A DNA stretch of 64,000 nt from Spirochaetales bacterium (GTDB taxonomy: Bacteria > Spirochaetota > Spirochaetia > CADAEX01): NCBI GenBank assembly GCA_024233785.1, contig JACKPD010000010.1, forward strand, positions 1 through 64,000, in the 5' to 3' direction. Below are positions 43,344 through 52,644 of this stretch, one piece after another (within the stretch, counting starts at the first letter, position 1; every line of letters starts with the position of its first letter). The notes beneath the pieces are model-generated. The model worked only from the letters and a program-made list of their open reading frames with translations, had not been told where the DNA came from and did not search any database. A program made the position numbers and the translations under genes.

Positions 43344-46004
43344 ATGAGGGGCTTTTCAAGGAAAACTGTTTTAAGCCTTATCAGTTTAGGACTACTACTT
43401 CTCCCAATCAATTCCTGCGGAAAGAAAGAATCTGCAGATGTTAAATCAACATTGCCTAAAGAAGAAATTGCAATAGTACAGGTTAACGAAGTCATTAAGG
43501 ATGTACAGGTACTGACACCTGTCGCACAGCCGGAATATAAAGAAGGGATAATTACTTTTTTTTCCGGAGATGTAAATATCTTTGATGAGGGCAGCTGGTA
43601 TGAAGCGGAAATCGGGGATTTTGTGACTGAAAAGAATTCGATCAAGGTTGAGTCTGATTCATATTGCGAAGTTCAGTTTGGAGAAACCGCGGTAATAAAA
43701 CTGCAGGAAAACTCGGAAATCAACCTTGCGGTAATTGATCTGAAACCAGGTGAGGCAAATGTAAATCTTGATATGAAACTGGGTAATGTTCTCTGCAAGG
43801 TACAGAAACTTGCGTCTGAAGAATCCTTCAAGGTAAAAACCCAGACAGCAGTCTGCGGTGTAAGAGGAACAGAATTCTCTGTAACATCAGAAGCAGGAAA
43901 AGAAACAGTTCTCGCCGTCAAAGAAGGGGCTGTAACAGTTCTTCCGAAATCGGTTGATGTAGACCAGCTGAAGGAAAAAGTCGCGGATAAAGGCGATGAA
44001 GTCTTAAAGGCTATTGAGAAAATTGAAAAAGAGGCTCCAGTAGTACAGGCAAACGAGGAAGTTGCAATAAGTGAAAAGCTTATTGCTGAAACAGAAAAGA
44101 GCGTCGCAAAAGTAGAAACAATAGTTAACGAGATTTCAAAAGAACAGACAGCCGCTGCAAAAGTGGAATCAATCAAAAAACTTGAATCTGCAATAGAGGA
44201 GCAGCAGAAGGTTGTAGTAAAAACTGTTGAACCACCGAAAGCAATTTCAGAAAAAAGCACTGAAAACCTGAAACAGATAAATGACATGAGGCTTATAGCG
44301 CTTGTCCCGGCTGAACCGGCTGCTCCCGCTGAAGCAGGAGGTAAGCCTGAAGCCCCGAAAGCTCCGGTCATAAAATTATACAAGGTTGCGCTTGAGACAA
44401 TTACAGACGGCGCATTTATTGAAGCGAATGGAAGGCTGGTCGGAAAAAACAGTTTCTCCGGGATCTATCCGGAAGGAGAGGTAATCAGGTTTAATATTAC
44501 CAGATCCGGTTATGAACCGTATGATCTTGAGTTCAAGGTAACTGAGGCGACAGCAAAACTCTACAAAATAGAACTTAAAAAGAATCCTGAACCTGTACTC
44601 CCGCCCAGAAAAATCTCAATAAAAACTGTTCCGTCAGACGCGGAAATTATTATTGACGGTAAAACCGCCGGTAAAGGCTCTTATGAAGCGGCCTGGGAAA
44701 TAGGCCAGAGTGTTTCTTTTACAGTTTCAAAGACAGGCTATGCGTCAAAAACTACAGAGATCAAAATTGATGAAGAAACACCGCAGCAGCTGGAAATTAT
44801 ACTTTCCCAGACTGTAAAAAATATAACTTTCACAGCTAATCCGCAGGACAGCGCAATCAGTATAAATAATAAAACAGCAGGAAAGGGTAAGGCGGCAATA
44901 GATTTTACCATAGGTGATAAAGCAGTAATAACTGTTTCAAGGAACGGATATGAAAGCAAGACAATGCAGCTTGATATTACAGCTGAAACTCTGAATTCCT
45001 ATAGTGTTGCCCTTGAAAAGAAACCTGTCGACGCGCTTCATTCTCCTTTCAGCAGCCCGGTTATTGGCAGGACAGCATATTCGGGCGGCAGAATATTCGC
45101 AGCAGACTCAGCCGGTAATCTCTACTCATCCGCTCTTATGGGCGGAAACGAATGGAAAAAAGCAACCGCCAACAGTCCTAATGCGAATTCAGCTCCGGTT
45201 CCGGCAGGTAACTACCTGTTTTTTACAGGTGCAAAGGAAATGCTTGTTCTTGAGGCGGCAACCGGCAAGACATACAGCCAGATGCAGCTGGACCCGAATT
45301 CTGCCCATATGTTTGGAAGAAACATTGTACCTTTCAGGGACAGGTTTATTTATCCAAGAAACGACTCCCTTCTTATAAGCACTTTCCAGAAAGGGGCTTC
45401 TGATGAGATAATTAAACTTCCGGCAGAATCCGGAATGACTCCAACAGTATGGAAAGATAAAATTGTAATTGCAGATATAGACGGCACCGTCAATATAATT
45501 GATCCATCCTCCAGGTCTGTCATAACAAAAATCAAAACATCGGCAGTACAGACAATAGCACTTGATATTGCAATATTCGGAGACACGGGATTTTTTGCGA
45601 ACAGAAAAGGCAGCGTTGCATCTGTTGATTTGAAAAACGGCAAGTTAAACTGGGAATATCAGATCAGTGACACAAAAGTAAATATATTTTCTGACCTTTG
45701 TTACGGAGGAGGAAATCTCTTTATCTATTCAGGAAGTAAAATATTTGCTCTTGACATGCTTAAAGGAACAGAAGTTTTCGCTCCGGTCAGTGCATCAGCA
45801 GCTCCAGGCACTTCAAACGGCAGGCTTTATTATGGAACAGCTGGAGGAAATCTGATTGAAGCAGACGCCGAGACAGGAAGAATACTTAATACGGTAAATT
45901 TGAGATATGGGAATATTACAACACAGCCGGTATTTGCAGAAAACAGGATCATAGCAGGAACATCCACAGGCAAGATTATTGTCTTAAATCCTGCAGGATT
46001 CTAG
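43344..46004 (+). CDS. FecR-domain lipoprotein with PEGA repeats and beta-propeller
   Basis: Read from the ATG at 43344 (AGGGGG 6 nt upstream) the protein has 886 residues with a lipoprotein signal ending at Cys25 (LLLLPINSC). Residues 50-190 form a FecR-type domain (AEIGDFVTEKNSIKVESDSYCEVQFG, SFKVKTQTAVCGVRGTEF). Residues 190-315 are a helical Glu/Ala-rich stretch. Three PEGA-type repeats follow (around 345, 425 and 500; PSDAEIIIDGKTAGKG, AISINNKTAGKG). The last 300 residues are a PQQ-like beta-propeller (KGSVASVDLKNGKLNWEYQ). It is probably a cell-surface or periplasmic binding scaffold. A strong terminator follows. Confidence 0.85.
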   Translation: MRGFSRKTVLSLISLGLLLLPINSCGKKESADVKSTLPKEEIAIVQVNEVIKDVQVLTPVAQPEYKEGIITFFSGDVNIFDEGSWYEAEIGDFVTEKNSIKVESDSYCEVQFGETAVIKLQENSEINLAVIDLKPGEANVNLDMKLGNVLCKVQKLASEESFKVKTQTAVCGVRGTEFSVTSEAGKETVLAVKEGAVTVLPKSVDVDQLKEKVADKGDEVLKAIEKIEKEAPVVQANEEVAISEKLIAETEKSVAKVETIVNEISKEQTAAAKVESIKKLESAIEEQQKVVVKTVEPPKAISEKSTENLKQINDMRLIALVPAEPAAPAEAGGKPEAPKAPVIKLYKVALETITDGAFIEANGRLVGKNSFSGIYPEGEVIRFNITRSGYEPYDLEFKVTEATAKLYKIELKKNPEPVLPPRKISIKTVPSDAEIIIDGKTAGKGSYEAAWEIGQSVSFTVSKTGYASKTTEIKIDEETPQQLEIILSQTVKNITFTANPQDSAISINNKTAGKGKAAIDFTIGDKAVITVSRNGYESKTMQLDITAETLNSYSVALEKKPVDALHSPFSSPVIGRTAYSGGRIFAADSAGNLYSSALMGGNEWKKATANSPNANSAPVPAGNYLFFTGAKEMLVLEAATGKTYSQMQLDPNSAHMFGRNIVPFRDRFIYPRNDSLLISTFQKGASDEIIKLPAESGMTPTVWKDKIVIADIDGTVNIIDPSSRSVITKIKTSAVQTIALDIAIFGDTGFFANRKGSVASVDLKNGKLNWEYQISDTKVNIFSDLCYGGGNLFIYSGSKIFALDMLKGTEVFAPVSASAAPGTSNGRLYYGTAGGNLIEADAETGRILNTVNLRYGNITTQPVFAENRIIAGTSTGKIIVLNPAGF

Positions 46005-46031
46005 GTTTTTATATCAATATTTATTCAACTG

Positions 46032-46062
46032 CCGCCCCTCCCCGGTGAGGGGCGGTTTTTTT
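46032..46062 (+). terminator. Terminator of the FecR/PEGA gene
   Basis: A 9-bp GC-rich perfect stem (CCGCCCCTC with GAGGGGCGG) around CCCGGT is followed by seven Ts. It lies 27 bp after the stop. Confidence 0.95.
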
Positions 46063-46106
46063 CAGCCTGACGGCCCGGGCATATACAGCCGGCCTATTTT
46101 CCCTCC

Positions 46107-46135
46107 TTGAATTTGTTTTTTTTATATTTAATAAT
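46107..46135 (+). promoter_or_regulatory. Leaderless promoter of the oligopeptide-binding protein
   Basis: TTGAAT (46107-46112, four of six) and AATAAT (46130-46135, five of six) are 17 bp apart. Only CCTTAT separates the -10 box from the ATG at 46142, so transcription should begin at the start codon. Confidence 0.55.
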
Positions 46136-46141
46136 CCTTAT

Positions 46142-47788
46142 ATGCAGATGAAAAAAATTGTTTATTTACTTCTTTCAATACTCCTTTTTTTGAATGAATC
46201 TATTTCTGCGGAAGAAGTTAAATTTCCTGATAAAATTGTAATTAGCTTTCCTCCGTCCCTTATTGAATATAACCCCCTTTATACATACTCATCCACAGAA
46301 GCACAATTATACACTGCTATTTATGAAGGCCTTGTGTCCTATGATCCATATACACTCAAACCTGTACCTGCAGTTGCTGAAAAATGGGAGATAAGCAGCG
46401 ATAAAACAGAATTTATTTTCACAATCAGGAAAGATGCCTATTACTGGGACGGGACAAATATTACAGCGGAAGATTTTCGAAGAAGCTGGCTCAAAATGCT
46501 CTCTCCGGGAGAAAATGCGGAATATGCATTTCTGCTGGATGTTATTAAAGGGGCAGAAAAGTACCGGAAAGGGATAAAAACAGAAGAGGCATCCCCCGGC
46601 AGCTATACTGCCGATGACCCGGCCGCAGATAAAAGTGCGGTATCTACCGAATCTGAAGTCGGGATAATTGTCCTTTCAAAATACAGCCTTAAAGTAATTC
46701 TAGATACTCCGGCAGAGCATTTTCTTAAAATATTATGCCATCACAGTTTCGTCCCTGTACATCCGGCATTCCTTGATAAAAGAGACTGGTCTGACCTTTC
46801 ATCTGCGCCGGGAAACGGCCCGTACTACATACTTAAAAAATCTCCGGAATCTATCCTGATGGTTAAAAATCAGCTTTACTGGGATGAAAAGAATGTTGAA
46901 ATCCCCGCAATTGAAATATTATTTATCGATGATCCTGAAACAACGGCGAAAATGTTCAACAATAAAGAGATCCAGTGGGCGACAGGGAATTTCACAAGCG
47001 ACTCTGTTAGTAATAAAAGAAATATTATTTTCAACCCTTCATTCGCAACAAATTATTATTTCTTCAACTGCAGAATTAAACCCTGGGATAACCCGGCAGT
47101 CCGCAGAGCATTACTCCTTTCAGCACCGCTTGAAGGAATAAGAAATAAAAACTTTATTTTCTTTCCCGCGGCAACCCTGGTACCTCCAATCCCTGATTAC
47201 CCTGAAGCTGCAGATTTTGAGAAACAGGATAGGGATAAAGCAGCAAAGCTCTTTAACGAAACAGGGGAAGAGCTGCCCGAAGAGATAATAATCAAAATTC
47301 CTGAATCATTTGAGAGCAGGAGAAGCGCATCACTGATGAAGGAATCCTGGGAAGAGTTTTTAAACATCCCGGTCAGAGTTGAAGTTGTCAATTACCAGAA
47401 TTATTACCAGGAACTTAAAAAAAATGATTACACACTCGGGACTGTTTCCTGGATAGGAGATTTTCCCGATCCTCTGACTTTCCTGCAGATGTGGACAAGC
47501 GGCAGCAATCTTAATGATGCCGGTTTTTCAGATCCCTTATTTGACGATGATATTACGGCATCTTTATCGTTATCCGGTAAAAAAAGATATGAATTCCTCT
47601 CAAAGGCTGAAAAGAGGCTTCTTGATTCCGGAGTTATATTGCCGGTCAGCTACTCCCCGTCTATTAATCTTGTCAGTACAGACGAACTGGCAGGCTGGTA
47701 TCCAAACCCTATTGATATTCATCCTGTGAAATATCTTAAATTCAGAAAAGCACAGGTACATCCGGGATTGGTAAAAGCTGATAAATAA
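46142..47788 (+). CDS. Oligopeptide-type ABC substrate-binding protein (SBP family 5)
   Basis: This 548-residue protein has a signal peptide ending SISA-EE (about residue 23; no lipobox Cys). The fold matches OppA/DppA-like binding proteins: NPLYTYSSTEAQLYTAIYEGLVSYDP, VPAVAEKWEISSDKTEFIFTIRKDAYYWDG, ITAEDFRRSW, and NYYFFNCRIKPWDNPAVRRALLLS. It probably delivers peptides or sugars to a permease not encoded here. No ribosome site lies before the ATG. Alternative start: ATG at 46148. Confidence 0.9.
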   Translation: MQMKKIVYLLLSILLFLNESISAEEVKFPDKIVISFPPSLIEYNPLYTYSSTEAQLYTAIYEGLVSYDPYTLKPVPAVAEKWEISSDKTEFIFTIRKDAYYWDGTNITAEDFRRSWLKMLSPGENAEYAFLLDVIKGAEKYRKGIKTEEASPGSYTADDPAADKSAVSTESEVGIIVLSKYSLKVILDTPAEHFLKILCHHSFVPVHPAFLDKRDWSDLSSAPGNGPYYILKKSPESILMVKNQLYWDEKNVEIPAIEILFIDDPETTAKMFNNKEIQWATGNFTSDSVSNKRNIIFNPSFATNYYFFNCRIKPWDNPAVRRALLLSAPLEGIRNKNFIFFPAATLVPPIPDYPEAADFEKQDRDKAAKLFNETGEELPEEIIIKIPESFESRRSASLMKESWEEFLNIPVRVEVVNYQNYYQELKKNDYTLGTVSWIGDFPDPLTFLQMWTSGSNLNDAGFSDPLFDDDITASLSLSGKKRYEFLSKAEKRLLDSGVILPVSYSPSINLVSTDELAGWYPNPIDIHPVKYLKFRKAQVHPGLVKADK

Positions 47789-47822
47789 CAGGATCTCAAG
47801 TTCTCTTTCCCTTTCCTTACCT

Positions 47823-47851
47823 TTGACTATTAAGTGATATTTTAGTATAAT
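47823..47851 (+). promoter_or_regulatory. Near-consensus leaderless promoter of carD
   Basis: TTGACT (47823-47828, five of six) and a perfect TATAAT (47846-47851) are 17 bp apart. ATAGGCT then separates the -10 box from the ATG at 47859, which falls on or next to the expected first transcribed base. Confidence 0.75.
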
Positions 47852-47858
47852 ATAGGCT

Positions 47859-48368
47859 ATGTGTGTAACAGCGGAAGATAATACAGAATTCAAAACCAAC
47901 CAGCACATTGTATATCCAATACAGGGTGTTGGCCTTATAAGGTCCATAGAAAAGAAATCCTTTAAAAACAAAGAGATCCTTTACTACATCATTTACTTTG
48001 AAGTATCAGATATGACCGTTATGGTACCTGTTGATAAAGCGTCCCAGATCGGAATAAGAAAGATAGTTGACAGGGATGAATCAGAGGATGCCTTAAAAAT
48101 AATATCGGAGAAGGATGAGCCTCTTACAACTGACTGGAAACTCCGCTATCAGATTAATCTTGATCTGCTGAAGAAAGGGACAATAGGAGATATTGCCAAG
48201 GTTGTAAGATCGCTTTACCACAGAAGCAAGCAGAAAGAACTTCCCATACTGGAACGGAAATTATTTGATAATGCTATAAAACTATTGATTGATGAAATCG
48301 CATATTCTCTTGAGAAATCAAAAAGTGAAAGTGAACAGCTTATTTTCAGTAAACTTGAGATTGAATAA
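47859..48368 (+). CDS. carD: CarD-family transcription regulator
   Basis: This 169-residue protein has an N-terminal CarD/TRCF RNA polymerase-interacting domain (residues 8-65: FKTNQHIVYPIQGVGLIRSIEKK, YYIIYFEVSDMTVMVPVDKA) and a helical C-terminal DNA-binding domain (85-165; GTIGDIAKVVRSLYHRSKQKEL, ERKLFDNAIKLLIDEIAYSL). It binds the RNA polymerase beta subunit and steadies open promoter complexes, often at rRNA promoters. It lies 6 bp before ispDF, the same pairing seen in other spirochaetes and Firmicutes. Confidence 0.93.
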   Translation: MCVTAEDNTEFKTNQHIVYPIQGVGLIRSIEKKSFKNKEILYYIIYFEVSDMTVMVPVDKASQIGIRKIVDRDESEDALKIISEKDEPLTTDWKLRYQINLDLLKKGTIGDIAKVVRSLYHRSKQKELPILERKLFDNAIKLLIDEIAYSLEKSKSESEQLIFSKLEIE

Positions 48369-48374
48369 TTTTAA

Positions 48375-49568
48375 ATGAAAAAATCCATATTTGCCCTTAT
48401 AACTGCGGCAGGAAAAAGCAGCAGGATGGGCGGGATAAAAAAAGAACTTATCAAAATTGGTGAAAAACCATTGTTATACCATACAGTCCTGCATTTCCTC
48501 GAAAACAGACGGATCAGCGGAATTTTCATAATCTGCAGCAGAGGTATGGAAACAGAATTTAAAAAAGCATTAAAGGATTTGCCTGTTTTCCGTGACAAGC
48601 CTGAAATTGTATATGTACAGGGCGGAGATTCGAGGCAGGCCTCTGTCTTTGCTGGATTAAAAGCAATGAGAAGCCTGAAACCTGATATTGTACTGATACA
48701 CGACGGGGCGCGTCCGTTTGTATCCGAAAAAATAATAAACAGTGTTATTGACGGTACAATTGAGCATGGATCCTGTGCTCCTGTAATCCCTCTTGTCGAT
48801 ACAGTCAAGGCAATTGAAAGCAATGTTATCGCTGCGCATCCGGATAGATCAGGCTTTAAAGCAATACAGACGCCTCAGGGATTTTTATTTACACCCATAC
48901 TTGAAGCACACATAAAAGCATCAGAGCATAGCTGTACATATACAGACGATACAGAAATTTACTCGCTTGACAACGGCAGAGTCTATACTGTTGATGGTGA
49001 AAAAGAGAATATCAAGATTACATACCCTGATGATGTAAAAAACAGTAATTATGAGAAAAACCACTGGAGAGGTCTTATGGATCAGATAAGAATAGGGCAT
49101 GGGTATGATATACACAGACTTGCATTTGACAAGCCTCTTGTAATCGGAGGGGTAAAAATTGAATACGAAAAAGGGACAATTGCCCATTCAGACGGCGATG
49201 TTTTATATCATTCCATAATTGATTCGCTTCTTGGGGCAGCCGGGGCAGGAGACATAGGAACTCATTTCCCCCCGTCAGATCCTCAATACAAAAATATCGA
49301 CAGCTCTATTCTGGTAAGAAAAGTGTATGAAATTATCAGGGAAAGGGGCTATGAAGTTGTTAACGTTGACTCAACAATTATCCTTGAAAAACCCAAACTC
49401 AGTAAATATATAAATACAATCAGGGAAAACATATCAGCTCTGCTCATGACAGATATTGATGCTGTATCTGTAAAGGCAAAGACAAAAGAAGAATGTGATG
49501 CAGCCGGGAGATCAGAAGCAATAGAAGCCTTCTCTGCTGCGCTTCTGAAAAAAAAGGCTGCCCCTTAA
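48375..49568 (+). CDS. ispDF: Bifunctional IspD-IspF (MEP isoprenoid pathway)
   Basis: This 397-residue fusion joins two steps of the methylerythritol phosphate pathway. Residues 1-232 form IspD (cytidylyltransferase): LITAAGKSSRMGGIKKEL, VLIHDGARPFV, TPQGFLF and CTYTDDTEIYSL. Residues 238-397 form IspF (2C-methyl-D-erythritol 2,4-cyclodiphosphate synthase): RIGHGYDIHRL with the metal Asp and His, AHSDGDVLYHSIIDSLLGAAGAGDIGTHFPP. Both active sites look complete. The middle step (IspE) is not here. The final codons lie inside a hairpin that serves the gene on the other strand. Confidence 0.95.
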   Translation: MKKSIFALITAAGKSSRMGGIKKELIKIGEKPLLYHTVLHFLENRRISGIFIICSRGMETEFKKALKDLPVFRDKPEIVYVQGGDSRQASVFAGLKAMRSLKPDIVLIHDGARPFVSEKIINSVIDGTIEHGSCAPVIPLVDTVKAIESNVIAAHPDRSGFKAIQTPQGFLFTPILEAHIKASEHSCTYTDDTEIYSLDNGRVYTVDGEKENIKITYPDDVKNSNYEKNHWRGLMDQIRIGHGYDIHRLAFDKPLVIGGVKIEYEKGTIAHSDGDVLYHSIIDSLLGAAGAGDIGTHFPPSDPQYKNIDSSILVRKVYEIIRERGYEVVNVDSTIILEKPKLSKYINTIRENISALLMTDIDAVSVKAKTKEECDAAGRSEAIEAFSAALLKKKAAP

Positions 49569-49578
49569 AAGAGCAGCC
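49548..49578 (-). terminator. Terminator of the RecA-like ATPase gene, inside ispDF
   Basis: GGCTGC and GCAGCC (49556-49578) pair around an 11-nt loop. On the minus strand the stem is followed by eight Ts (complement of 49548-49555). It lies 20 bp after the stop of the RecA-like gene and covers the last codons and stop of ispDF. Confidence 0.8.
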
Positions 49579-49598
49579 AGAATTAATAAAATAAGATA

Positions 49599-50312
49599 TT
49601 ACAGTGTTTCAGATTCCATAATCAGAAGAGTCTTGGGATCTAGAAAAAGATGCCTTTCCTGGGAGATAATTTCATCACGATCCTTGACAACATCCATTCT
49701 TATGTTTTTCTCATCATATTTCAAAGTGATGAGGACATCAATTACTTCCAGAAGATCTGCAAGTTCATAGGGTATTCCATTTTCATCAAATGTAAGATCA
49801 TTCTTTTTAAGCGATGCGCTTACCCATACTTCAAGATCCAATTTTTTGGCAAATTCCTTGACTTTTTTCAAGCCGTCAAAGCTCATCTGCTCAATCTCAA
49901 AACCATCAACAATTATCGCGTCAGCCTTGAAATTACCTCCGACAATCATTGCTTCAAGGCTTTTAAGTATCTGTGTGATATCAATGTCCTTCTGATTGAA
50001 ATTCATTATTACCCTGTTGCGGATAATTTCATCATGAATTGAAAGAGCATTTTCAAGATTTCTCTTCTTGGAAATTTCATTAAAAATATCTTCATACCAG
50101 CTTATAATATGATCTGTTCTTTTTGAAAATGAAACATGGATTACGTTTCTTTCGCGGAAGAGTTTATCTGTTGCTATATGCACAAGACAAGCAGTTTTCC
50201 CCACCCCTTTTTTGGAAGCAACAAAAGCAATATTGCCTTTGCCAAGCCCGCCATTGATAGACTTTTCCAGTATTCTCAATGGACTTCTTTGTATAAGTTC
50301 CGACTTAACCAT
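49599..50312 (-). CDS. RecA-like ATPase
   Basis: This 237-residue protein begins with a short helix and then a RecA-type fold: Walker A ASKKGVGKT (about 32-40), HVSFSKRTDHIISWYEDIF, and Walker B DAIIVDGFEI near 130. The overall shape resembles DnaB/KaiC-type single-domain ATPases, but no family could be named. GGAG lies 8 nt before the ATG. It lies 52 bp upstream of nothing on its strand except fusA behind it; it may be co-transcribed with fusA. No signal peptide. Confidence 0.75.
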   Translation of the reverse strand: MVKSELIQRSPLRILEKSINGGLGKGNIAFVASKKGVGKTACLVHIATDKLFRERNVIHVSFSKRTDHIISWYEDIFNEISKKRNLENALSIHDEIIRNRVIMNFNQKDIDITQILKSLEAMIVGGNFKADAIIVDGFEIEQMSFDGLKKVKEFAKKLDLEVWVSASLKKNDLTFDENGIPYELADLLEVIDVLITLKYDEKNIRMDVVKDRDEIISQERHLFLDPKTLLIMESETL

Positions 50313-50364
50313 TAAAGCTCTCCTCAGTTTTAATAATACTACATTAACAATTTGCTGACTATCT

Positions 50365-52437
50365 TTATTTCTTTTCCTGATACTTCTTGATCAGTTCTTC
50401 AGCTATATTTTTCGGTACTCTGCCGTATTTCAAAAATTCCATTGTAAACTCGGCCTTACCCTGGGTTAGTGATCTGAGTGTTGTTGAGTATCCGAACATT
50501 TCTGACAGGGGAACTTCCGCTTCTACCTGAGAATTATTTCCGTCTTCAACAGAACTGACAATTACTCCCCTTCTCTGGTTAAGGCTTCCGAAGATATTTC
50601 CCTGAAATTCGCTGGGCCCTTCAACTGAAACCTTCATAACAGGTTCAAGTATTTCAGGAGCAGCTTTCGGGTAAGCCTGTCTGAAAGCTCCTATTGCGGC
50701 GGATTGGAATGCCATATCAGAGGAGTCAACAGAATGGGACTGTCCATCGTTGATTGTTACCTTTACTCCGACAATCGGGAAACCAAGAAGCGTCCCTTTT
50801 TTTACAGCTGCCCTGAATCCCTTGTCACAGGCAGGAATGTATTCTGTCGGGATCTTTCCTCCCTTTATTTCATTGACAAACTCGTAAACACCTTCTGCCA
50901 GCGGTTCAACCCAGCCTACAATCTTTCCGTACTGACCGGAACCACCGCTCTGTTTCTTGTGGGTATAATCAAAATCCGCCCTCTTTGAAATGGTTTCCCT
51001 GTAGGCTACCTGCGGCATGCCTGTCTTTACTTCGGCTTTATATTCCCTCTTCATTCTCTCTACATAGACATCAAGGTGAAGTTCTCCCATTCCCTGGATT
51101 ATTGTCTGGTTTGATTCATCATCAACATAAGACCTGAAAGTAGGATCTTCCTTTGAAAATCTGTTAAGAGCCTTGGACATATTGTCTGCAGATTTTTTAT
51201 CAACAGCTTCAATCGATAATGAAATAACAGGATCCGGCACATACATGGAGGTAAGAGAGTAATTAAACCCGGGCCTAGTAAATGTATCACCAGACGCGCA
51301 GTCTATCCCGAAAAGGGCTACTATATCTCCGCAGTCAGCTTCAGAAATATCTTCCATATTGTTGGAATGCATCCTGATCAGCCTTCCTACCTTGAATTTC
51401 TTTCTTGTCCTTGTATTGTAAAGCTCATCACCTTTTTTGATTGAACCCTGATAAATTCTAATATATGTAAGCTGGCCATACTGCCCGTCTTCAAGTTTAA
51501 AAGCAAGAAGAACCGGAGGAGCGGAAGGATCCGACTTAAGCGGGACCTCTTTTTCATTATCATCAAGATCAAGTACAAAATTATTGACATCTTCCGGTGC
51601 GGGCAGATACTGAAGGACAGCATCGAGCAGTGTCTGAACACCCTTGTTTTTATATGCCGAACCCATAAAGACAGGAACGATTTCCCTTGAGATAACACCT
51701 TTTCGCATTGCATTTCTCAGCATTTTTTCAGGAATTTCCTTCCCGTCAAGGTAAAGTTCCGCAAGTTCATCTGAAAACATGGATAGGGCATCCAGAAGTT
51801 CTTCCCTCTTTTTATCTGCTTCTTCTTTAAGTTCAGCAGGAATATCCCTTTCTACGACATCAAGCCCGTCGTTTCCCTCAAAATAGACCGCCTTCATTTT
51901 CACAAGGTCTACGACACCAATATGCTTATCTTCAAGGCCGATAGGAATTTGCGCCATAACAGCGTTAAGGCCAAGTTTCTCAACAAGCTGTTCCTTTACC
52001 TTGTATGGATTTGCGCCTGTCCTGTCGCATTTATTGATAAATGCCAGCCGCGGTACATTGTATCTTTTAAGCTGCCTGTCAACAGTAATTGACTGCGACT
52101 GCACACCGCCGACTGAACAGAGAACCAGAACCGCACCGTCAAGCACCCGCAGGGCCCTTTCTACTTCGACAGTAAAGTCAACATGGCCCGGAGTATCAAT
52201 CAGATTTATCGGAGTTCCTTTCCAATCTACGCTTGTTGCAGCAGATGCGATTGTAATTCCTCTTTCTTTTTCAAGTTCCATGGAATCCATGGTTGCTCCG
52301 ACACCGTCTTTGCCTCTGACTTCATGGATGGCATGTATTTTATTACAGTAAAAAAGTATTCTCTCAGAAAGAGTTGTTTTCCCTGAATCAATATGCGCAC
52401 TTATACCGATGTTTCTTAGTTTTTTTTCCAAACTCAT
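50365..52437 (-). CDS. fusA: Elongation factor G, mitochondrial EF-G1 type
   Basis: This 690-residue translocase GTPase has G1 AHIDSGKTT, G3 DTPGH and G4 NKCD, then domains II to V. The N-terminus (RNIGISAHIDSGKTTLSERI, MDSMELEKERGITI, RALRVLDGAVLVLCSVGGVQSQ) is much closer to mitochondrial EF-G1 than to E. coli EF-G. Spirochaetes have two EF-G proteins: spdEFG1 (translocation) and spdEFG2 (ribosome recycling); this is likely the first. AGAGGT precedes the ATG. Confidence 0.95.
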   Translation of the reverse strand: MSLEKKLRNIGISAHIDSGKTTLSERILFYCNKIHAIHEVRGKDGVGATMDSMELEKERGITIASAATSVDWKGTPINLIDTPGHVDFTVEVERALRVLDGAVLVLCSVGGVQSQSITVDRQLKRYNVPRLAFINKCDRTGANPYKVKEQLVEKLGLNAVMAQIPIGLEDKHIGVVDLVKMKAVYFEGNDGLDVVERDIPAELKEEADKKREELLDALSMFSDELAELYLDGKEIPEKMLRNAMRKGVISREIVPVFMGSAYKNKGVQTLLDAVLQYLPAPEDVNNFVLDLDDNEKEVPLKSDPSAPPVLLAFKLEDGQYGQLTYIRIYQGSIKKGDELYNTRTRKKFKVGRLIRMHSNNMEDISEADCGDIVALFGIDCASGDTFTRPGFNYSLTSMYVPDPVISLSIEAVDKKSADNMSKALNRFSKEDPTFRSYVDDESNQTIIQGMGELHLDVYVERMKREYKAEVKTGMPQVAYRETISKRADFDYTHKKQSGGSGQYGKIVGWVEPLAEGVYEFVNEIKGGKIPTEYIPACDKGFRAAVKKGTLLGFPIVGVKVTINDGQSHSVDSSDMAFQSAAIGAFRQAYPKAAPEILEPVMKVSVEGPSEFQGNIFGSLNQRRGVIVSSVEDGNNSQVEAEVPLSEMFGYSTTLRSLTQGKAEFTMEFLKYGRVPKNIAEELIKKYQEKK

Positions 52438-52644
52438 TTATAAATACCTCTTGTCTCCAAATAAAAAATATATCTCGCACCGTTAATACGGATTTTTTTC
52501 AATCAAAACCCAATTTATCACGTGTAGTAATAATAATCACCTGTCAGGAATGATAATAAAGGCCTGCTTAAGATTTTCAGTTAGAGATATTATATTTATT
52601 TTCCTGAAAATTCAATACCGCAGGGCTTTATGGATAAATATTTT

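Noticed and set aside
49599..49601. Idea that the RecA-like gene is KaiC or DnaB
   Set aside because: Length (237) and lack of a second domain or helicase motifs do not fit; left as an unnamed RecA-like ATPase.
52438..52644. Gap upstream of fusA, the longest in the window (207 bp)
   Set aside because: I looked for a promoter, riboswitch and small ORF. There is a weak CCGT/ACGG stem near 52483 and AT-rich DNA, but no promoter with acceptable spacing and no convincing RNA.
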